From positions 620,001-684,000 of the forward strand of contig JAWZYV010017527.1 in assembly GCA_038373885.1 (NCBI GenBank): 64,000 bases of DNA, in the 5' to 3' direction. Shown here piece after piece: positions 47,241 through 58,632 of this stretch. How positions within the stretch are numbered: position 1 is the stretch's first letter; each line of letters starts with the position of its first letter. Position numbers and translations under genes: made by a program. The notes under the pieces were generated by a model. The model saw only the letters and a program-made list of their open reading frames with translations. It made no database searches and was not told the origin of the DNA. The DNA is from Cheiracanthium punctorium. Taxonomy: Eukaryota > Arthropoda > Arachnida > Araneae > Cheiracanthiidae.

Positions 47241-48684
47241 CAATAGCAATTAAAGTTTTGGACTAAATCACTTTATTCGGAAATTCTCTTACATATGTGT
47301 AGTGTGTGACTGACAAAAAAAAAAAAAAAAAAAAAAACAATCATTCACTAATGACAGCCGATTTGATATATCGTCCTCATTTTAACACTCGACATTTATT
47401 TTTTCATTTTGGAGCAACAGAACAGTTCTAATTGACATTTGTTCTACGGTAATGGCGCCGCTCTCTTATTAAGCGTACTAAAAATGAACCACTCATTTTC
47501 ACTTCCGCATTTTTCAATGCCAAATAATGGGAAAGAGAGTACCATGCTCCTGTGGCGCCCTCTAGCCCGCCGTGTCATTCAGATAAAGATGCTTCGTTAG
47601 GAAACAAAGAATCGATCGTTCAGTTTGTAATATTTTTCTCCACTCGTATTTTCACCGAACGCGAATAAATATATAGCAGGTTTTACGATTGAAAGAAGAG
47701 AATTAATCGAATGCGACATCCCGATGACCCGGAGCCAGAGCAATAGCGTGACCTTTTAAGAGACCGTTTATAATTTAATTAAAAAATATATATTGTGTGC
47801 ACTTTACACTTTCCTATTGGGAATGTGGGTCATTTCTAATTATACTTTTACAATTTTTTTTTTCAAAAACGGAATATACTGATGGGTAGTTTGAATAATA
47901 AGTGAAATATTAAGAATTAATAAAAAAAAATTATATTTAAATTTAAGCAAAGATGAATTAAGTTTGAAGGGGGTGGAGATGTATCAAGGCAGCTCTTTCA
48001 TGAAAAATGCCGTTTTCATATTTTTTTCATCCAGTTTCCCAATGTTAGAAATGCAACCTTTATTTTTAAAACAATCGAATTTATCCATTAATTTTTTTAA
48101 TATTGATAAAGTTTCATTTTCAAATAAATTTTTAATTTGATGTTCCCAATTGAGAACATTGGCGTGTAAAGAGTTAGTGACAGTTTTACAGTGTATCATT
48201 CACGCATTTCAGTGATAATTTTGATTAGAATGAATTCCACGGATTTATCATCTCCATTTAAAAAAAAAAAAAAATCGTTTTAAGTACTCGCTGAAAAATA
48301 AAAAGTAAATCCAAGGCTAATTTTTTTAAAAATTGCGCTGTATGAAAAGTAAAATACTTTATTTTTTGTTATTAATAAAGATGTTTCAAAAATTCAACAA
48401 ATAACAATTAAAGAGGAAAGAAGCTTTAGAAAATTGCATTTGACTGGTGAAAAAGTTACGTGAGAAATGTTCGTAGAGCGAAAGTACTTACGTATATATA
48501 CACCTCATTATCATAAAGGTCGTATCTGGTTTAAAGCTAATAATAAGAATTTGGGTAGGGGGAATATGTTCACTGCCTAATAACTGTAGCATGTTTCTCA
48601 CCATTTAAGTAGTATGATTATATCTCCAGATTTTATGAGTTAAGTTTCATCAGGATAAAGGTACCAAAACGATTTAGTAGACAC
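47241..48684. other. No gene recognised apart from a piggyBac-like terminus
   Basis: AT-rich. Poly-A at 47318-47337. The minus frame 47984-48199 (71 codons) begins close to the piggyBac-like terminus. It is Lys/Asn/Leu-rich and unrecognised. Confidence 0.45.
48141..48176 (-). mobile_element. Diverged piggyBac-type terminus
   Basis: TGTTCCCAATTGAGAACATT, then GGCGTGTAAAGAGTTAG, follows the pattern of the MITE right end (TGTTCCC...GGGAACA, TGCGCGTTAAAGGGTTAA), including the small palindrome. Probably a related, older family; its other end was not found. Confidence 0.5.
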
Positions 48685-49065
48685 TAGAGATGAGTTCGGG
48701 CTCATTTTTTGAAGCCCGAGCCCGAGGACTTTTAATCAGAGCCAGAGCAATATTATTAAAGTTGGCGCCCGAGCCCGAAATTTCAGCTAAAGACAAATAA
48801 AACTAACTACTTCATTAATAGGATACAATAAATTTTGGAGCTTCACACACCTTCTAGTCCCCCGTGCCGCTATTTTTTAAAAATAAGTACGTCTATTTAT
48901 CCCATGAATCACTTTTTAAAATCTGTTTCAAGGAGTATGTTCAACAAAGAAGAAAATTTTCGCGAGCCCGAGCCCACCCGTGCCCGAACGCAATCGTGAA
49001 TTACAGAGCCCGAGTCGGGCTCGGGCTTGGGCTTTCGGGCTCGGGCTGAGCCCGTCTCATCTCTA
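48685..49065 (+). mobile_element. hAT MITE family E, copy 2
   Basis: TAGAGATGAG and CTCATCTCTA ends. TSD GTAGACAC is perfect at 48677-48684 and 49066-49073. Oriented opposite to copy 1. The GAGCCC repeats lie subterminally. Confidence 0.96.
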
Positions 49066-49170
49066 GTAGACACTGTCTTTTCATGGGGAACGCAAACTTG
49101 ATGGTTAAAACGTCATAAATTTTGTTGTAAATAAAAAATATATATATCTTGTCAATTAGAACATCTGGGA

Positions 49171-49296
49171 CAGTGAAACCTGGTAAAGGGACCACCTCTC
49201 TGTATTGCACAGTTTCACTTTACCACCGCATTTTTACCCCCTTTATATGGTGACCAGTTTTGTTCTTCCCGGGGGCGGTCAAATAAGACTCCACTG
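49171..49296 (+). mobile_element. Short hAT-like MITE (CAGTGAAACC type)
   Basis: Left CAGTGAAACCTGGTAAAGGG, right AATAAGACTCCACTG. In between GACCACCTCTCTGTATT, TTTACCCCCTTTATATGG and GTGACCAG, a phrase set common to this kind of animal MITE. No TSD seen. Confidence 0.65.
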
Positions 49297-49515
49297 TGTA
49301 TATATTTCATTTTAGTGCCGAAATTTCAGTTTTCCTAACAAAGGAACAATTTATTTAAGTCATTTGATATCAGTTTGTGTAAAGTATAAAAAATTGTTTT
49401 CATAGGTTTAGGCCTGGTGTTTCTCTGAAAAAAAGTATCTTCTGGCAGTTCTGCGGAAATGTATAAGCAGCCCGGCTAGAAGCCTTCCTCATCTAAACAC
49501 GCGTCTACCCGCAAA

Positions 49516-49966
49516 TTACATGGATGCAAACTCATTTTCGTCAAAATAGTGACTCTCGGAATTTTTTTCAAATAAGCTGTTCAAAATAGCAAAAAGATAC
49601 ATTTTATCATTCCAGTTTTTTGCCCTCATCCCTAATGCTGCACCAATTTCCCAGCAGTGTGAATGTCTTGTTCCAAATTTATATCGTTCTACCTCTTGAG
49701 GTTTCAGTGTCATAAGCTGAAATTGAAAAGCGCGATCAGTGATCATTCCCGTGCCGTACTAGGCCAACTTTTTCGAAATTGGTTCCATCCCCAATGCAAT
49801 AGCCGTACTTAAACTCGGAATGAAAACGGTGGTGCCCGTCGGCACGTGATCGGCACACGCAGATTTGTTTTTTTTTTGCGGGAGGGAAATTTCCAAATCC
49901 AGTCACGACAGGCGTCGCCATTTTGCCTGGGTTAGCGGGTGTCCGTAAAGAATCGCATTCGATCAC
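49516..49966 (-). CDS. Candidate small gene or exons, unrecognised
   Basis: On the minus strand an ATG at 49921 sits in CAAAATGGCGACGCC, a strong start context that also fits a YY1-type motif. Its frame runs 61 codons to a stop at 49736. A second frame, 49716 to 49516, opens directly behind a good 3' splice site (TTTTCAATTTCAG) and ends with TAA after 66 codons. Its composition is protein-like (for example EVERYKFGTRHSHCWEIGAA). A 5' splice site in phase with it (CTA|GTACGG at 49759) would make an intron of only 43 bases, which is doubtful. No family was recognised. Alternatives: chance open frames, or exons of a gene whose other parts lie outside. Confidence 0.25.
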
Positions 49967-51857
49967 GAGTTTTATCTTCGATATTTATTTATTATATTCA
50001 TTTTTTTTTTTTTTGAGAGGCACGACCTTTGTGAAATTAATGAGCTGTCTCATTTTTTTTCTTTTTCTCCTGACCATCTTGCCGGCCGCTGAGTCCACGT
50101 ATCCTGAAGAGATCTTCATTAGTGCGAGCTGAATATGCCATTCCATCCTCTTAGCAATTACGCTGTGTGCGCCATTATCGTTGTTTTTTTTGGAATTTCG
50201 TCTTTAATGATGTGAAAAATGGCAGTGGTCGAAATAAAATGAGAAAAATTAATGGCCGAATGTCAGTATTTTGGGGCGCAAACAGATGCAAGGGTCAAGT
50301 GTGTGCGCCGAAGGGAAGAATCAGACACACCAGAATCTCGCTTAGTATTCCGATTTCTTTTATTATAATTTTATCACTATACAATTGTTTTTTATGGTTT
50401 ACATTTAGGAGTGAATGTAAGTTATAATTTAGAACCTTATCTGAAAGTAAAGGAACACTTGCTTGCATAATTAGTAAGTCTTAGAAAATGCTAACGACCG
50501 GGGAGTAAAGTCACCAGCATCTTTTCAACTACTTCTTGCAAGTAATGCATGAAAAACAGCATTTTGTAATGCGTATTTCTTATTCTTTTTGCTTATTTTT
50601 TTTTCCATCCGCACGTGAACAAGAGGTTTTATTTACTCATCGACACGAACGGGAGAGAAAAAAAAAAATGTAACAAGTGTTTTATTTATTTATTTTTGTG
50701 GATAAAAATAGTGTACTTTATTTATATCCAGATTATAAAAAATTGAGTAGGTAAATTTATAAATAGAATTGCCTTTACCGGGGGGAAAAACGTTTCTGCC
50801 CTGACTGTAGAAAAGATGAATGAACAAATGTTATTCAATACCTACTTATCTGGGCTGGGAAGAGGAATGGAGGGAGGTGAATGTTTTTGTTTCTTTTTTT
50901 TTGGGGGGGGGGGAGGAAAAAATTCTTCCTCTTCGAATTTTTTCCCTCCATGATGCGCTATGATCAGTTTTTATACATGGGATTTCTTGGTGATTCTCTG
51001 GGAAAGAAAAGAAAGTTCTTTTTATTATTTATTCTTTTTTTTTCGTTCTTGCTTCTTTCTAGTGTTCGATTTTGGAAGATAATGCAAAGGTACACGTCCT
51101 TTTTTTTTTTTTTTTTTAACTTGATATAATAAAAAGCTTTGATTTCTTCATTTGATAATATCAGCTTCTCCCGTTGAAATTTATGAGCACGTTAGTCATC
51201 ATGTAACTGTCTTCCTCAAAGTAGACGATAACGCCCCCTTGTGGGCGCTGGAGGCTTTGGTGTGTGTGTGTGTGTGGGAGGGGGGGGGGTAAAGTAATCG
51301 AAGGGCCGACGGCCTACAAATTATATCATTAAAAATCTGAATTCACCCTGCCACGGAAACTAATGAGTCATCAGTTTTTTAAACTAAAATTAAATACAGT
51401 CGGAATTTTGCTACCTGGAAGAAAACGCGTTATAAGAAACAGGTTCTACTAAATTAAATTACACGAGTTTGTTAATTAAAATTACTGGTTCTCTGCGAAT
51501 GGCGTCGCATCTTGCGTGTCACCGTAAAATGACAAGCATACGCTGATTTTTTTCTTGGTTTTCCATTCCTCTGTTTCTTTAAGCGAACTTTGAATTGTTT
51601 TGAAAGGTTGAACTTATTTTGCGTTGAGTGGTGAAGGTGCGTCTTGTCGATTAAAACAGGAAACGGAAACGGCCCTCTGTACACGTGGGTGACACAGGTC
51701 ATGGCCGTGGACACAGGTTCTGTTGCGTCACTAGTCTTCAGGTGTATGGATTGAATATTCAGTATTCCTTTTTTGTTTGTTAGCACTCGGGTGCTATTTC
51801 TTTCAAGCACGGGATTTTTGCCTACGCGGCACGCCGTGGTCACTTTTCCGTTGGATC
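49967..51857. other. No gene recognised
   Basis: AT-rich with T- and G-runs (50889-50913, 51096-51118) and a GT tract at 51259-51276. The 123-codon minus frame at 51472-51843 is basic (KLKKQRNGKPRKKSA-like) without a domain match, and a transposon-like CAGTCGGAATTTTGC occurs at 51399. Confidence 0.4.
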
Positions 51858-52887
51858 CATATTTTCTGCAGAGTGATTGGATATTGCTAATGGAAACATG
51901 GACTACCCCTTCAGATGATTTTCAAATACCAGGATTCAGTTTGGTCGAACGGATAGACAGTGGTTTCCATAACAGAAAGCCATCTGGAGTTATGATTTTT
52001 ATAGAGGAAAATTTTATGAAAAACTTTACCCGTGCCTGAGATGAATTCGGGGTCATTTTTTGAAGCCCGAGCCCGAGCAATATTATTTAAGTCGGAGCCC
52101 GAAACCGAAATTTCAGCTTAAAATCAATTACTTCATTGTAGAATACAATAAATTTTGCCGTTTATGCAAATATAAGGCAAAAATACTTGCAAACTCCCAA
52201 TGCACTTTCTAATTCTTTGTATCCATCCTTTATCAAAAAATGTCGGATCTCATGACTCACTAAGGAATATAAGCCGCCGTTCAAAAATACCCAAAGAGCT
52301 TCACGCACCTTCTAGGCGCCCGTGTCGCTATTTTTATTTATTTTTTAGAAGTACTTTTATTTGCCTCATGAATCACTTTTTAAAATCTATTTCAAGCAGT
52401 ATGTTCAATAAAGGAGAAATTTTTCACGAGCCCGAGCCTGAACACAATTGTGAATTACAGAGCCCGAGCCCGTCTCATCTCTAGTGCCTACACTAGCCAG
52501 ATGAATGGTGTTCCAATGGTCATTGCGCATGTTCAAGATAAAGTGAGATTGGCAGTTACATACGCTAGTCCTCGAATTTCTTACGAAGATGAATGAGACG
52601 CTCTATTCGAAACGTTACTGAAGGAGGATGATTGCAAGACTGTTTGAGTAGGAGATTTTAACATAGAATTCAATTCCGATCCAGGATCCGATTTCGTAAC
52701 TGAAATGGATACTTTAGATTTTCCAATGCGCACTCATCCAAAATATTTCACCACTAGGGGCCAAACAACAACGGATGCCATTTTCAGCAACAAAATGATG
52801 CGAACAGGAGTCTATAGGAGCACTTACAGTTCTCATTTTCCTCTATATGGCAAATTTAAACGAATTTCAGATTTTTTACTTATTTAA
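51858..52887 (+). pseudogene. Endonuclease/exonuclease/phosphatase-domain relic, split by a hAT MITE
   Basis: The first part (51858-52036) contains ILLMETW, matching the metal-binding Glu motif of APE-like nucleases. The second part (52484-52887) contains VGDFNI (the GDFN motif) and TTRGQTT-DAIF, ending in SSHFPLY, in the place of the usual SDH. Across the hAT MITE at 52037-52483 the frame is continuous if the insertion and its target duplication are ignored. Two in-frame TGA stops (52594, 52645) also break it. Such domains belong to non-LTR retrotransposons and to Helentron-type helicases; no reverse transcriptase or helicase follows, so the parent cannot be decided. Non-functional. Confidence 0.75.
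52037..52483 (+). mobile_element. hAT MITE family E, copy 3
   Basis: The right end CTCATCTCTA is followed by GTGCCTAC. The left flank CGTGCCT then GAGATGAATTC shows the same target with a small deletion eating the first bases of the element. Interior GAGCCC repeats, TTGTATCCATCC and TTCAGCTTAAAATC. Inserted in the endonuclease relic. Confidence 0.88.
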
Positions 52888-53003
52888 ATCTTTCTGACAG
52901 TTTTATGTTTTTTCGCGTCTTCATTTAAAATAAATTAAGCCAGTCGGTTTGTCGATGCTTTTTAGCCATGGCCTATACTCTTTCTATCGCTGTTGTGCGC
53001 GTC

Positions 53004-53472
53004 CATGAGATGAGACGGGCTCAGACGAGCCAAACGGGCTCGGGACTCGTGAAACACGGCGATTAATTTATTGAGACAGATCCTGAAACAGATTTTCCCC
53101 TAAAAAGAATTCTGTGAAGTTGAAAGACTTATAAAAAAAATAGCGGCACGGGCGCCTAGAAGGTGCGTGAAGCTTTGGTTTGTGTTTTCGAACGTCCGGT
53201 TCTGTTGCCACTTGTATGATATACGGGCACTATTCGAGCATCATGGATATAACCATTAGAAAGGGCGTAGCCATTTGCAACTATTTTTCTTAATTTGCAC
53301 AAACGGCAGGGTTTATCGATTCTATTAAGCATTACTTCACATTTTATGGCATACTATGTGTAGCTGATAATTTCGGGCTCGGGCACCGACTAAATAATAT
53401 TGTCGGGCTCGGGCGGGCTCGGTTAAAAGTCTTCGGGCTCGGGCTTGAAAAAATGACTGAACTCATCTCATG
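53004..53472 (-). mobile_element. hAT MITE family E, copy 4
   Basis: Ends CATGAGATGAG and CTCATCTCATG. TSD TGCGCGTC is perfect at 52996-53003 and 53473-53480. Longest copy (469 bp), with GGGCTCGGG repeats at both sides and AGGTGCGTGAAGCTT in the middle. Confidence 0.93.
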
Positions 53473-53559
53473 TGCGCGTCATGCTGTAAGTCGGAGAACA
53501 ACTAAATCGGAAAATAAAACACGGCGATTAATTTTTAGGACAGCAAGCGTTTTCACACT

Positions 53560-53718
53560 CCAAAAAATTCTCCCTCCAAGTTGAAGCTGAAATTTATTCC
53601 TAAGGTGAGGATTTGGGTAGTGGACTTCGAATCCACCGATTCTGTTCCCACTGATATACCGGGATTCGAGCTCAGAATCACTAGATGCTAGAGCGTTCAC
53701 CACCAGACCAGAAGACAA
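53560..53718 (-). mobile_element. Second tRNA-derived SINE-like element
   Basis: The reverse strand reads TCTGGTGGTGAACGCTC (A box), then GAGCTCGAATCCCGG (B box, complement of 53659-53673), then GGTGGATTCGAAGTCC and CCTCACCTTAGG. The A-B spacing is that of a tRNA promoter. The head differs from family S. The open frame of 103 codons across it (53479-53790) is incidental. Confidence 0.55.
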
Positions 53719-53780
53719 TAGGCTGTTATTCGAAAAGTTATTTGATGATGTCAACGATAACTGTTGCTCCTTTACTCCAC

Positions 53781-54074
53781 CAATGTCCACTATAAATATA
53801 TATTTTAAACCCAGTGTTTTTTACCTTTCGCGTTTTTCAAAGGGCGCCGCGCCATGCTTTACCTCACTCCCCCCCTCCCCCTTTTTTTTAGCAGTGACGA
53901 TGCATCCTGCTCTATTTTTCTTCCTGTTACCTTGCACTTTTCGAAACAGAAAGGGCCCCTTTTCTCAGTAGAAATTGCCTTTTTTACTGAATTTGACTAC
54001 TTTCTTTCTTTTCTGTAATTCATTTTTATATGCGAACATTTTTAGGCCAAAATAATCTGAATATTAAACGCCTC
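53781..54074. other. No gene recognised
   Basis: Pyrimidine-rich stretch with CCCCCCTCCCCC at 53871. The frame 53783-53971 is Phe/Pro/Leu-rich without support. Confidence 0.45.
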
Positions 54075-54270
54075 CACTAGTTTGTGGTAGCTAAAAAATC
54101 ATTCCACAGCACCACGGGTCAGGGTTCGATTTCCTGCATGGGCTTGGTTGTCATTTCGTCCGTCCCTTCTTAAGAGGCAACATTGGTTCACCATTTCTTG
54201 TCTTCATAGTAAAACGACCCATATTTCCGTCATTAGTAAGTTCTTCAAGGTGGCAAGCCCAGTTCCATCA
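54075..54270 (+). mobile_element. Third tRNA-like SINE remnant
   Basis: A-box-like TTTGTGGTAGCTAAAAAATC and B box GGGTTCGATTTCC (54122-54134). Body CATGGGCTTGGTTGTCA, CCGTCCCTTCTTAAGAGG and GGTGGCAAGCCCAGTTCC, then an A-rich tail. It could be an eroded SINE; no TSD was confirmed. Confidence 0.45.
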
Positions 54271-55465
54271 AAAAAAAGAAAAAGAAAAGGGAAGGGAGGG
54301 GGGGGGGGGGGAACGCCGGCTTGAACCAACAGCGATATGCGAACTTTAATTCGACCAAACCTATTTTTATTTTGTACCCGTCTGGGTTCTTCTAGCCAGG
54401 AAAAATCAACAACAAAATTGTACCCTTACTACTCCTACATAAATGGGGAAAATTATTGTTTAGTGTTACAATGGAATTCTTGTAGAATTCCTGAAATCGA
54501 ACATTAATTTCTATCCCCGCTATTTAAATTTTGCTATAGTTTTTCGTTTCGCTCCGTCTATAGTTTATTGCCACTTACCTGAATAGTACCTTACTCAGTG
54601 GAGACTGTAGATAAATAACTCAATAATTGTTAATTGAAAAAACAAGAATAATAAATATATAAATAATAAAATAAGGCGATGGTTTTGAAAGCGTCAACTT
54701 CAAGAAGTCAGCGTGACGGAAAAAAAAAAAATGTTTTATCTTTCGAAGACAGTTTGTGGGTCCCCCCCCCCCTCCTTTCTTCCCTTCCTCTTCATCGCTC
54801 TTTAAAGCTTCTGCTCTGTTTGTTTAGAACATCACTTTTGTTTTACAGATGTTTCCGGCGTACAAATTTCTTTTAATTTTTTTTTTCTTTTCCTTCTATA
54901 CACACAGGAGGGAGGAGATGTATGGCGCATTATTTTGTCACTTCTTTTATTGGGACACGTTTTCAAAGCCTCCATTCTCCCATTTTTAATAGCTTCCGCG
55001 CGCGAAAGTTATTGAAATGACGACATGGCATGTCAGTGTGTGTGTGTGTGTGGGGGGGGGGTGGACTTAAATGTTTTAAAGGAATAAACAAATAAATAGT
55101 AAATGTACTCCTGTGTGTGTGTGGTCTTTTAAGTGGCACTTGGAAACGTTTAGAGAGCAAGCTGCTTGCTCTTCTCTCGTACTCTGGCGAGTTATGGCGA
55201 AAATTCCTCCCGTTAATTAACGAGTTTTTGCAGTATTTCTTCAGAGTTGCTTTCATAGCGATTAAAGAAGGTGGTAAACCGTGAGGAACGCGTCGATGAG
55301 ACAGCTTTTTCCCGAAAGGAATTATTTGCGTTTATACAACTATTTAACCATGCACTTAACTAATTGTTAACCCGTCACTGGATCATGTGAAACTAGTTCC
55401 TAACTAAAATGTGCTCAACAATTAACAAAACACTTGATTTGTGTTTAAAAAAAAGAAAGTATTTT
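54271..55465. other. No gene recognised
   Basis: AT-rich with G/C/T runs (54298-54311, 54761-54773) and a (GT)n-G run at 55035-55061. No coding frame. Confidence 0.5.
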
Positions 55466-55671
55466 CAAGGGTCGATCCAGGAATTTTTTCCATGGTCCCA
55501 TTTTTGTGAAATTTCATACTAATTTTTAATGTTATTTTTTTTTGGTTAAAATAATTGATAAAACACATTAAAATGTAAAGTAAAATGTCAATGAATGGCC
55601 GTTCTAATTGATTATATTTTTTTGTGAAAGGGCCACAAAACGGACCCAATTTTCGTCTGCATCGACCTCTG
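55466..55671 (-). mobile_element. Family D MITE, copy 3
   Basis: CAAGGGTCGATCCAGGAAT at the left and CTGCATCGACCTCTG at the right, reverse orientation relative to the copies at 31748 and 46764. Phrases GGTCCCATTTTTGTGAAA and AGGGCCACAAAACGG are shared with them. Confidence 0.75.
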
Positions 55672-55782
55672 ATTTTTAAAATTAATATATTTAAGCAATT
55701 GGTGTGTTTTAAATAAATTTTAAGCATTTATTTCAGTTTTTTTTTTTGTTCTTTATGAATATTTATTTTGCATCATAAATGC

Positions 55783-56600
55783 TAGGGATGCACCGAATAC
55801 CATATTTTGCCGAATAACGAATACCGAATATTCGGCAGAATACCGAATACTTGGTTAAAATTTATTAAACCGTTATTAAACCTATAATTTGATTGCAATG
55901 ATTAATTTAATTAGTTTTTTCTTAAACAATATTTCATATGGTGTAAAACTTCAAAAATTAAAATGCTGCAAAATTTAATATCCAAGTGTGTTTCCTTTAT
56001 ATATTATTAATAACTTTTTTAAATATTAGTGAAATGCTGGTAATTTTTTTACCTGCATATTTTATTAAAAAAATTAGCAGTTAATTGACTTTACATATTT
56101 ATGAACACTTAATGTTATGAGTTTTTTTTTTTTTTCCTGGTTACTGTTTCAAATTTAAATCAGTTAGTAATAGCAAGGTTAATGTAATGTGTCATAAGAT
56201 TTAAGAAAAATTGAAAAGCAACAAAATTCAAATTTAACATCTGAGTGTTTTCTCTTACATTAAAACTAATTTCATTGTGATATTAGTTTTTTGTGTGATT
56301 GTGGAACGCTATGTTAGGGCTATCTGCCAAGGATAGGGGTGCCTTGGTAGGAGGACTCTCTAAGGGTTTCTAACGCTTATTCACACGTGATATTAGTAAG
56401 TAACAACTCGAATCAGTTTAGTACTATGGTACTATACCATATCTTTCATTCATGATTAAAAAAATATGTATTTGTTTACCGATTGGTGAATACTTAAATT
56501 TGTTTACTATTCGGTTGCCGAATATTTAAGTATTCGGCCGAACCGAATATTCGGTTTGTCTGCCGAATAGGCAGTATACCGAATATTCGGTGCATCCCTA
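55783..56600. mobile_element. hAT element with TAGGGATGCACCGAATA ends
   Basis: TAGGGATGCACCGAATA at the left and TATTCGGTGCATCCCTA at the right are perfect inverted repeats. TSD ATAAATGC at 55775-55782 and 56601-56608 is perfect. Subterminal CCGAATA/TATTCGG repeats are numerous. A SINE piece sits inside. No transposase. Confidence 0.96.
56308..56392 (-). mobile_element. SINE family S 3' fragment in hAT element
   Basis: The reverse strand reads GTGTGAATAAGCGTTAGAAA, CCTTAGAGAGTCCTCC, TACCAAGGCACCCC and TTGGCAGATAG, corresponding to the last third of the intact SINE at 61092. A 5'-truncated insertion. Confidence 0.8.
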
Positions 56601-57148
56601 ATAAATGCAAAGGATTGTATAAAATAGCTTGCAATTAAATAAACAGTTTAAAGGTGGAAACAATAACTTTTTTTTGGGGGGGATTTTTTTTTTTCCTGGT
56701 ACGCCATTGTTTCTAACCCAGATTATTCCGCTTCCATTTCCCGCGTTTACTTTGTCCAGCGTTAAAACAACAATGCTCGGCAGTAAAATGTCGGATGAAC
56801 GCCCATTAATTATAAATTGAGTAACGTTGGTCGTACGTACGATGACAGCTCTTTATTCGGAAGCTGAATAATAATAGCGGCATATAGCAGCGTGAGTTAC
56901 AGGTCGTGCCTCGCTCATTCTGCGCCCACTTTTGCTAAACGTTTTGTCGTGATAATGGTTGCTTCGTTTGTCCCGCAAGAACAATGCCTTTTACTTCGTA
57001 CTTGTAATTGAAAGTGAAGTGAAAAACGGTTGCCCAACCCGCGTTTTCTGAATGATTCGCCATTTTTTGGACCCATTTTGACCAGTTTGTGACATAATGA
57101 TGATCGGTGGCACACACAAGGCGAGGTTTATTTTCGAAAGGGGCAGGG

Positions 57149-58199
57149 CAGTGGCGGCCCGTGGTCAAAACTGTTAGTGCAGCCGGAAGCATATACCCCC
57201 CCCCCCTTTCCTCCGGACAGGATTGGAAAATCTTTGTTACTGAATTCGAAAGCTGGCGGATTAAGCCCTCACCGAGGGAAAAAAAAAAAAAAAAAAAAAA
57301 TACATAAGAAATTTAAGAGATCCTATTTTACTTCCATAAAATGGACATAAATTTCAACCAACCGCTCTTATCCTCAAAATTGCATTAATACGTGTCTGAT
57401 TCGAAGTTTCCTTAGAGTTTTCTTTTGTAACGATAACTTGAGAAGAAAAGAAAAAAAAAAAAAAAAAACTTACTTATTTTTTATAAGTCAAATCAATCCT
57501 CCTTTCTTTTAAACATGCGAATCGGTCAGTGATGTCCCCATAAAAAGGCGTTGTTTTAATTCAGATATCAATAATTTTAAAAGCTCTTTAAAATTTCCTA
57601 TGTTTAAAGAATTTTCTCGCTCGCCATGTCCTCTCAATGCCAGTTCTTGCTTACTTAAAAACAATACTGCTTTGATGGGTCATTGTCCATTCATAAGTGT
57701 CTATTCAGGCTTACCTTCTTGATAAATTCAGCAATATAAAGTCGAGAGTTTTCCAAACATATATTCTCCTTACCCCCTCCTTCAATTCTCGTCCGAGCCA
57801 ATCAGTCAGTCGAGTTCTCAAGTTCAGCCGCCATTAGAAAATCTTTGATCGGCTGTATCAGCTGCATACTCCCTATGCCGGAGAGGCTGCTGACGTAGTC
57901 GTTGTCATGGCAACGGTGCTGGCAATTTTCTTTTCAGCGCTCTGGGCTGAACCAAAGATTTTCCCAATTGAATTGCGGGAAGATTAAAGTGCTTTTTTTC
58001 TGAATGAGCGATCCGGCCACAATACGTTTTTTTTTTTTTTTTTTTTGGTTTTTTTCGGAGATTTTTTTAATTTACCGTAGGAATTCCACAATTCTAATCT
58101 GAATTTAGGAAAATGAGTAGAATAAATTATTTTAAAGTATGTGCTGATAATTTCAAGTGCAGCCCGGCTGTACTTGCTGTATCCCACGAGCCGCCACTG
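57149..58199. mobile_element. hAT element, 1.05 kb
   Basis: Ends CAGTGGCGGCCCGTGG and CCACGAGCCGCCACTG. TSD GGGCAGGG is perfect at 57141-57148 and 58200-58207. The interior is mostly non-coding; 57790-57960 is GC-richer, with AGCCAATCAGTCAGTCG and TCATGGCAACGG. Terminal CAGTGGCGGC is typical of one large hAT group. Confidence 0.95.
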
Positions 58200-58427
58200 G
58201 GGCAGGGGGGTGGGACATTTTATCAAAAGGGGCATTATGTGTCATAAAGGCCACTTTTCCTGACATTCAACTGGATTTCTTTCTGTACAGCTAGTTTACT
58301 TTTAAATGGGCACTTTTTCCTTACCTCTTACTAGGTATTTCTCCCTGTAGTATGTGTTACGCATAGAATTGTAAAACAAAAACTTAGTAAATATTTTCTC
58401 GAACATGAAGCGTAGGGCAGGATCTTC

Positions 58428-58632
58428 ACCATGGCTCAGTGGTTATGTCACTGAAAATGGTAAACTACCGAAGTGTGAAGGTCCCGGGTTCGGATCCCAT
58501 CGCGCGACCGTGGACCTAACCGCGCGGTTGTCAATCTGACGATCTGGTGTTACACATGCTTTTCTAGAGGTGTAACATAAATAGATGCCTGAACCCCTTA
58601 AAAATCGGTTTGCCTTAAAAACAGTATACACA
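58428..58632 (+). mobile_element. SINE family S copy
   Basis: CATGGCTCAGTGGTTATG (A box), GAAAATGGTAAACTACCG, GGTCCCGGGTTCGGATCCCA (B box), TGGACCTAACCG, ATCTGGTGTTACACATGC, TTTTCTAGAGGTGTAACA. The tail end is diverged. The intact promoter boxes make it one of the two best heads. Confidence 0.88.

Noticed and set aside
51472..51843. 123-codon minus-strand open frame
   Set aside because: Basic, repetitive composition, no domain, no splice context; overlaps the opposite-strand lead-in to the endonuclease relic.
53479..53790. 103-codon minus-strand frame
   Set aside because: Covers a tRNA-like SINE head with A and B boxes, so the frame is incidental.
56935..57192. 85-codon minus-strand frame with protein-like composition
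   Set aside because: Its first codons lie inside the hAT element beginning at 57149 and no domain or splice site supports it.
58440..58510. True tRNA gene
   Set aside because: A and B boxes are present but the cloverleaf stems do not pair and the sequence continues into a SINE body.
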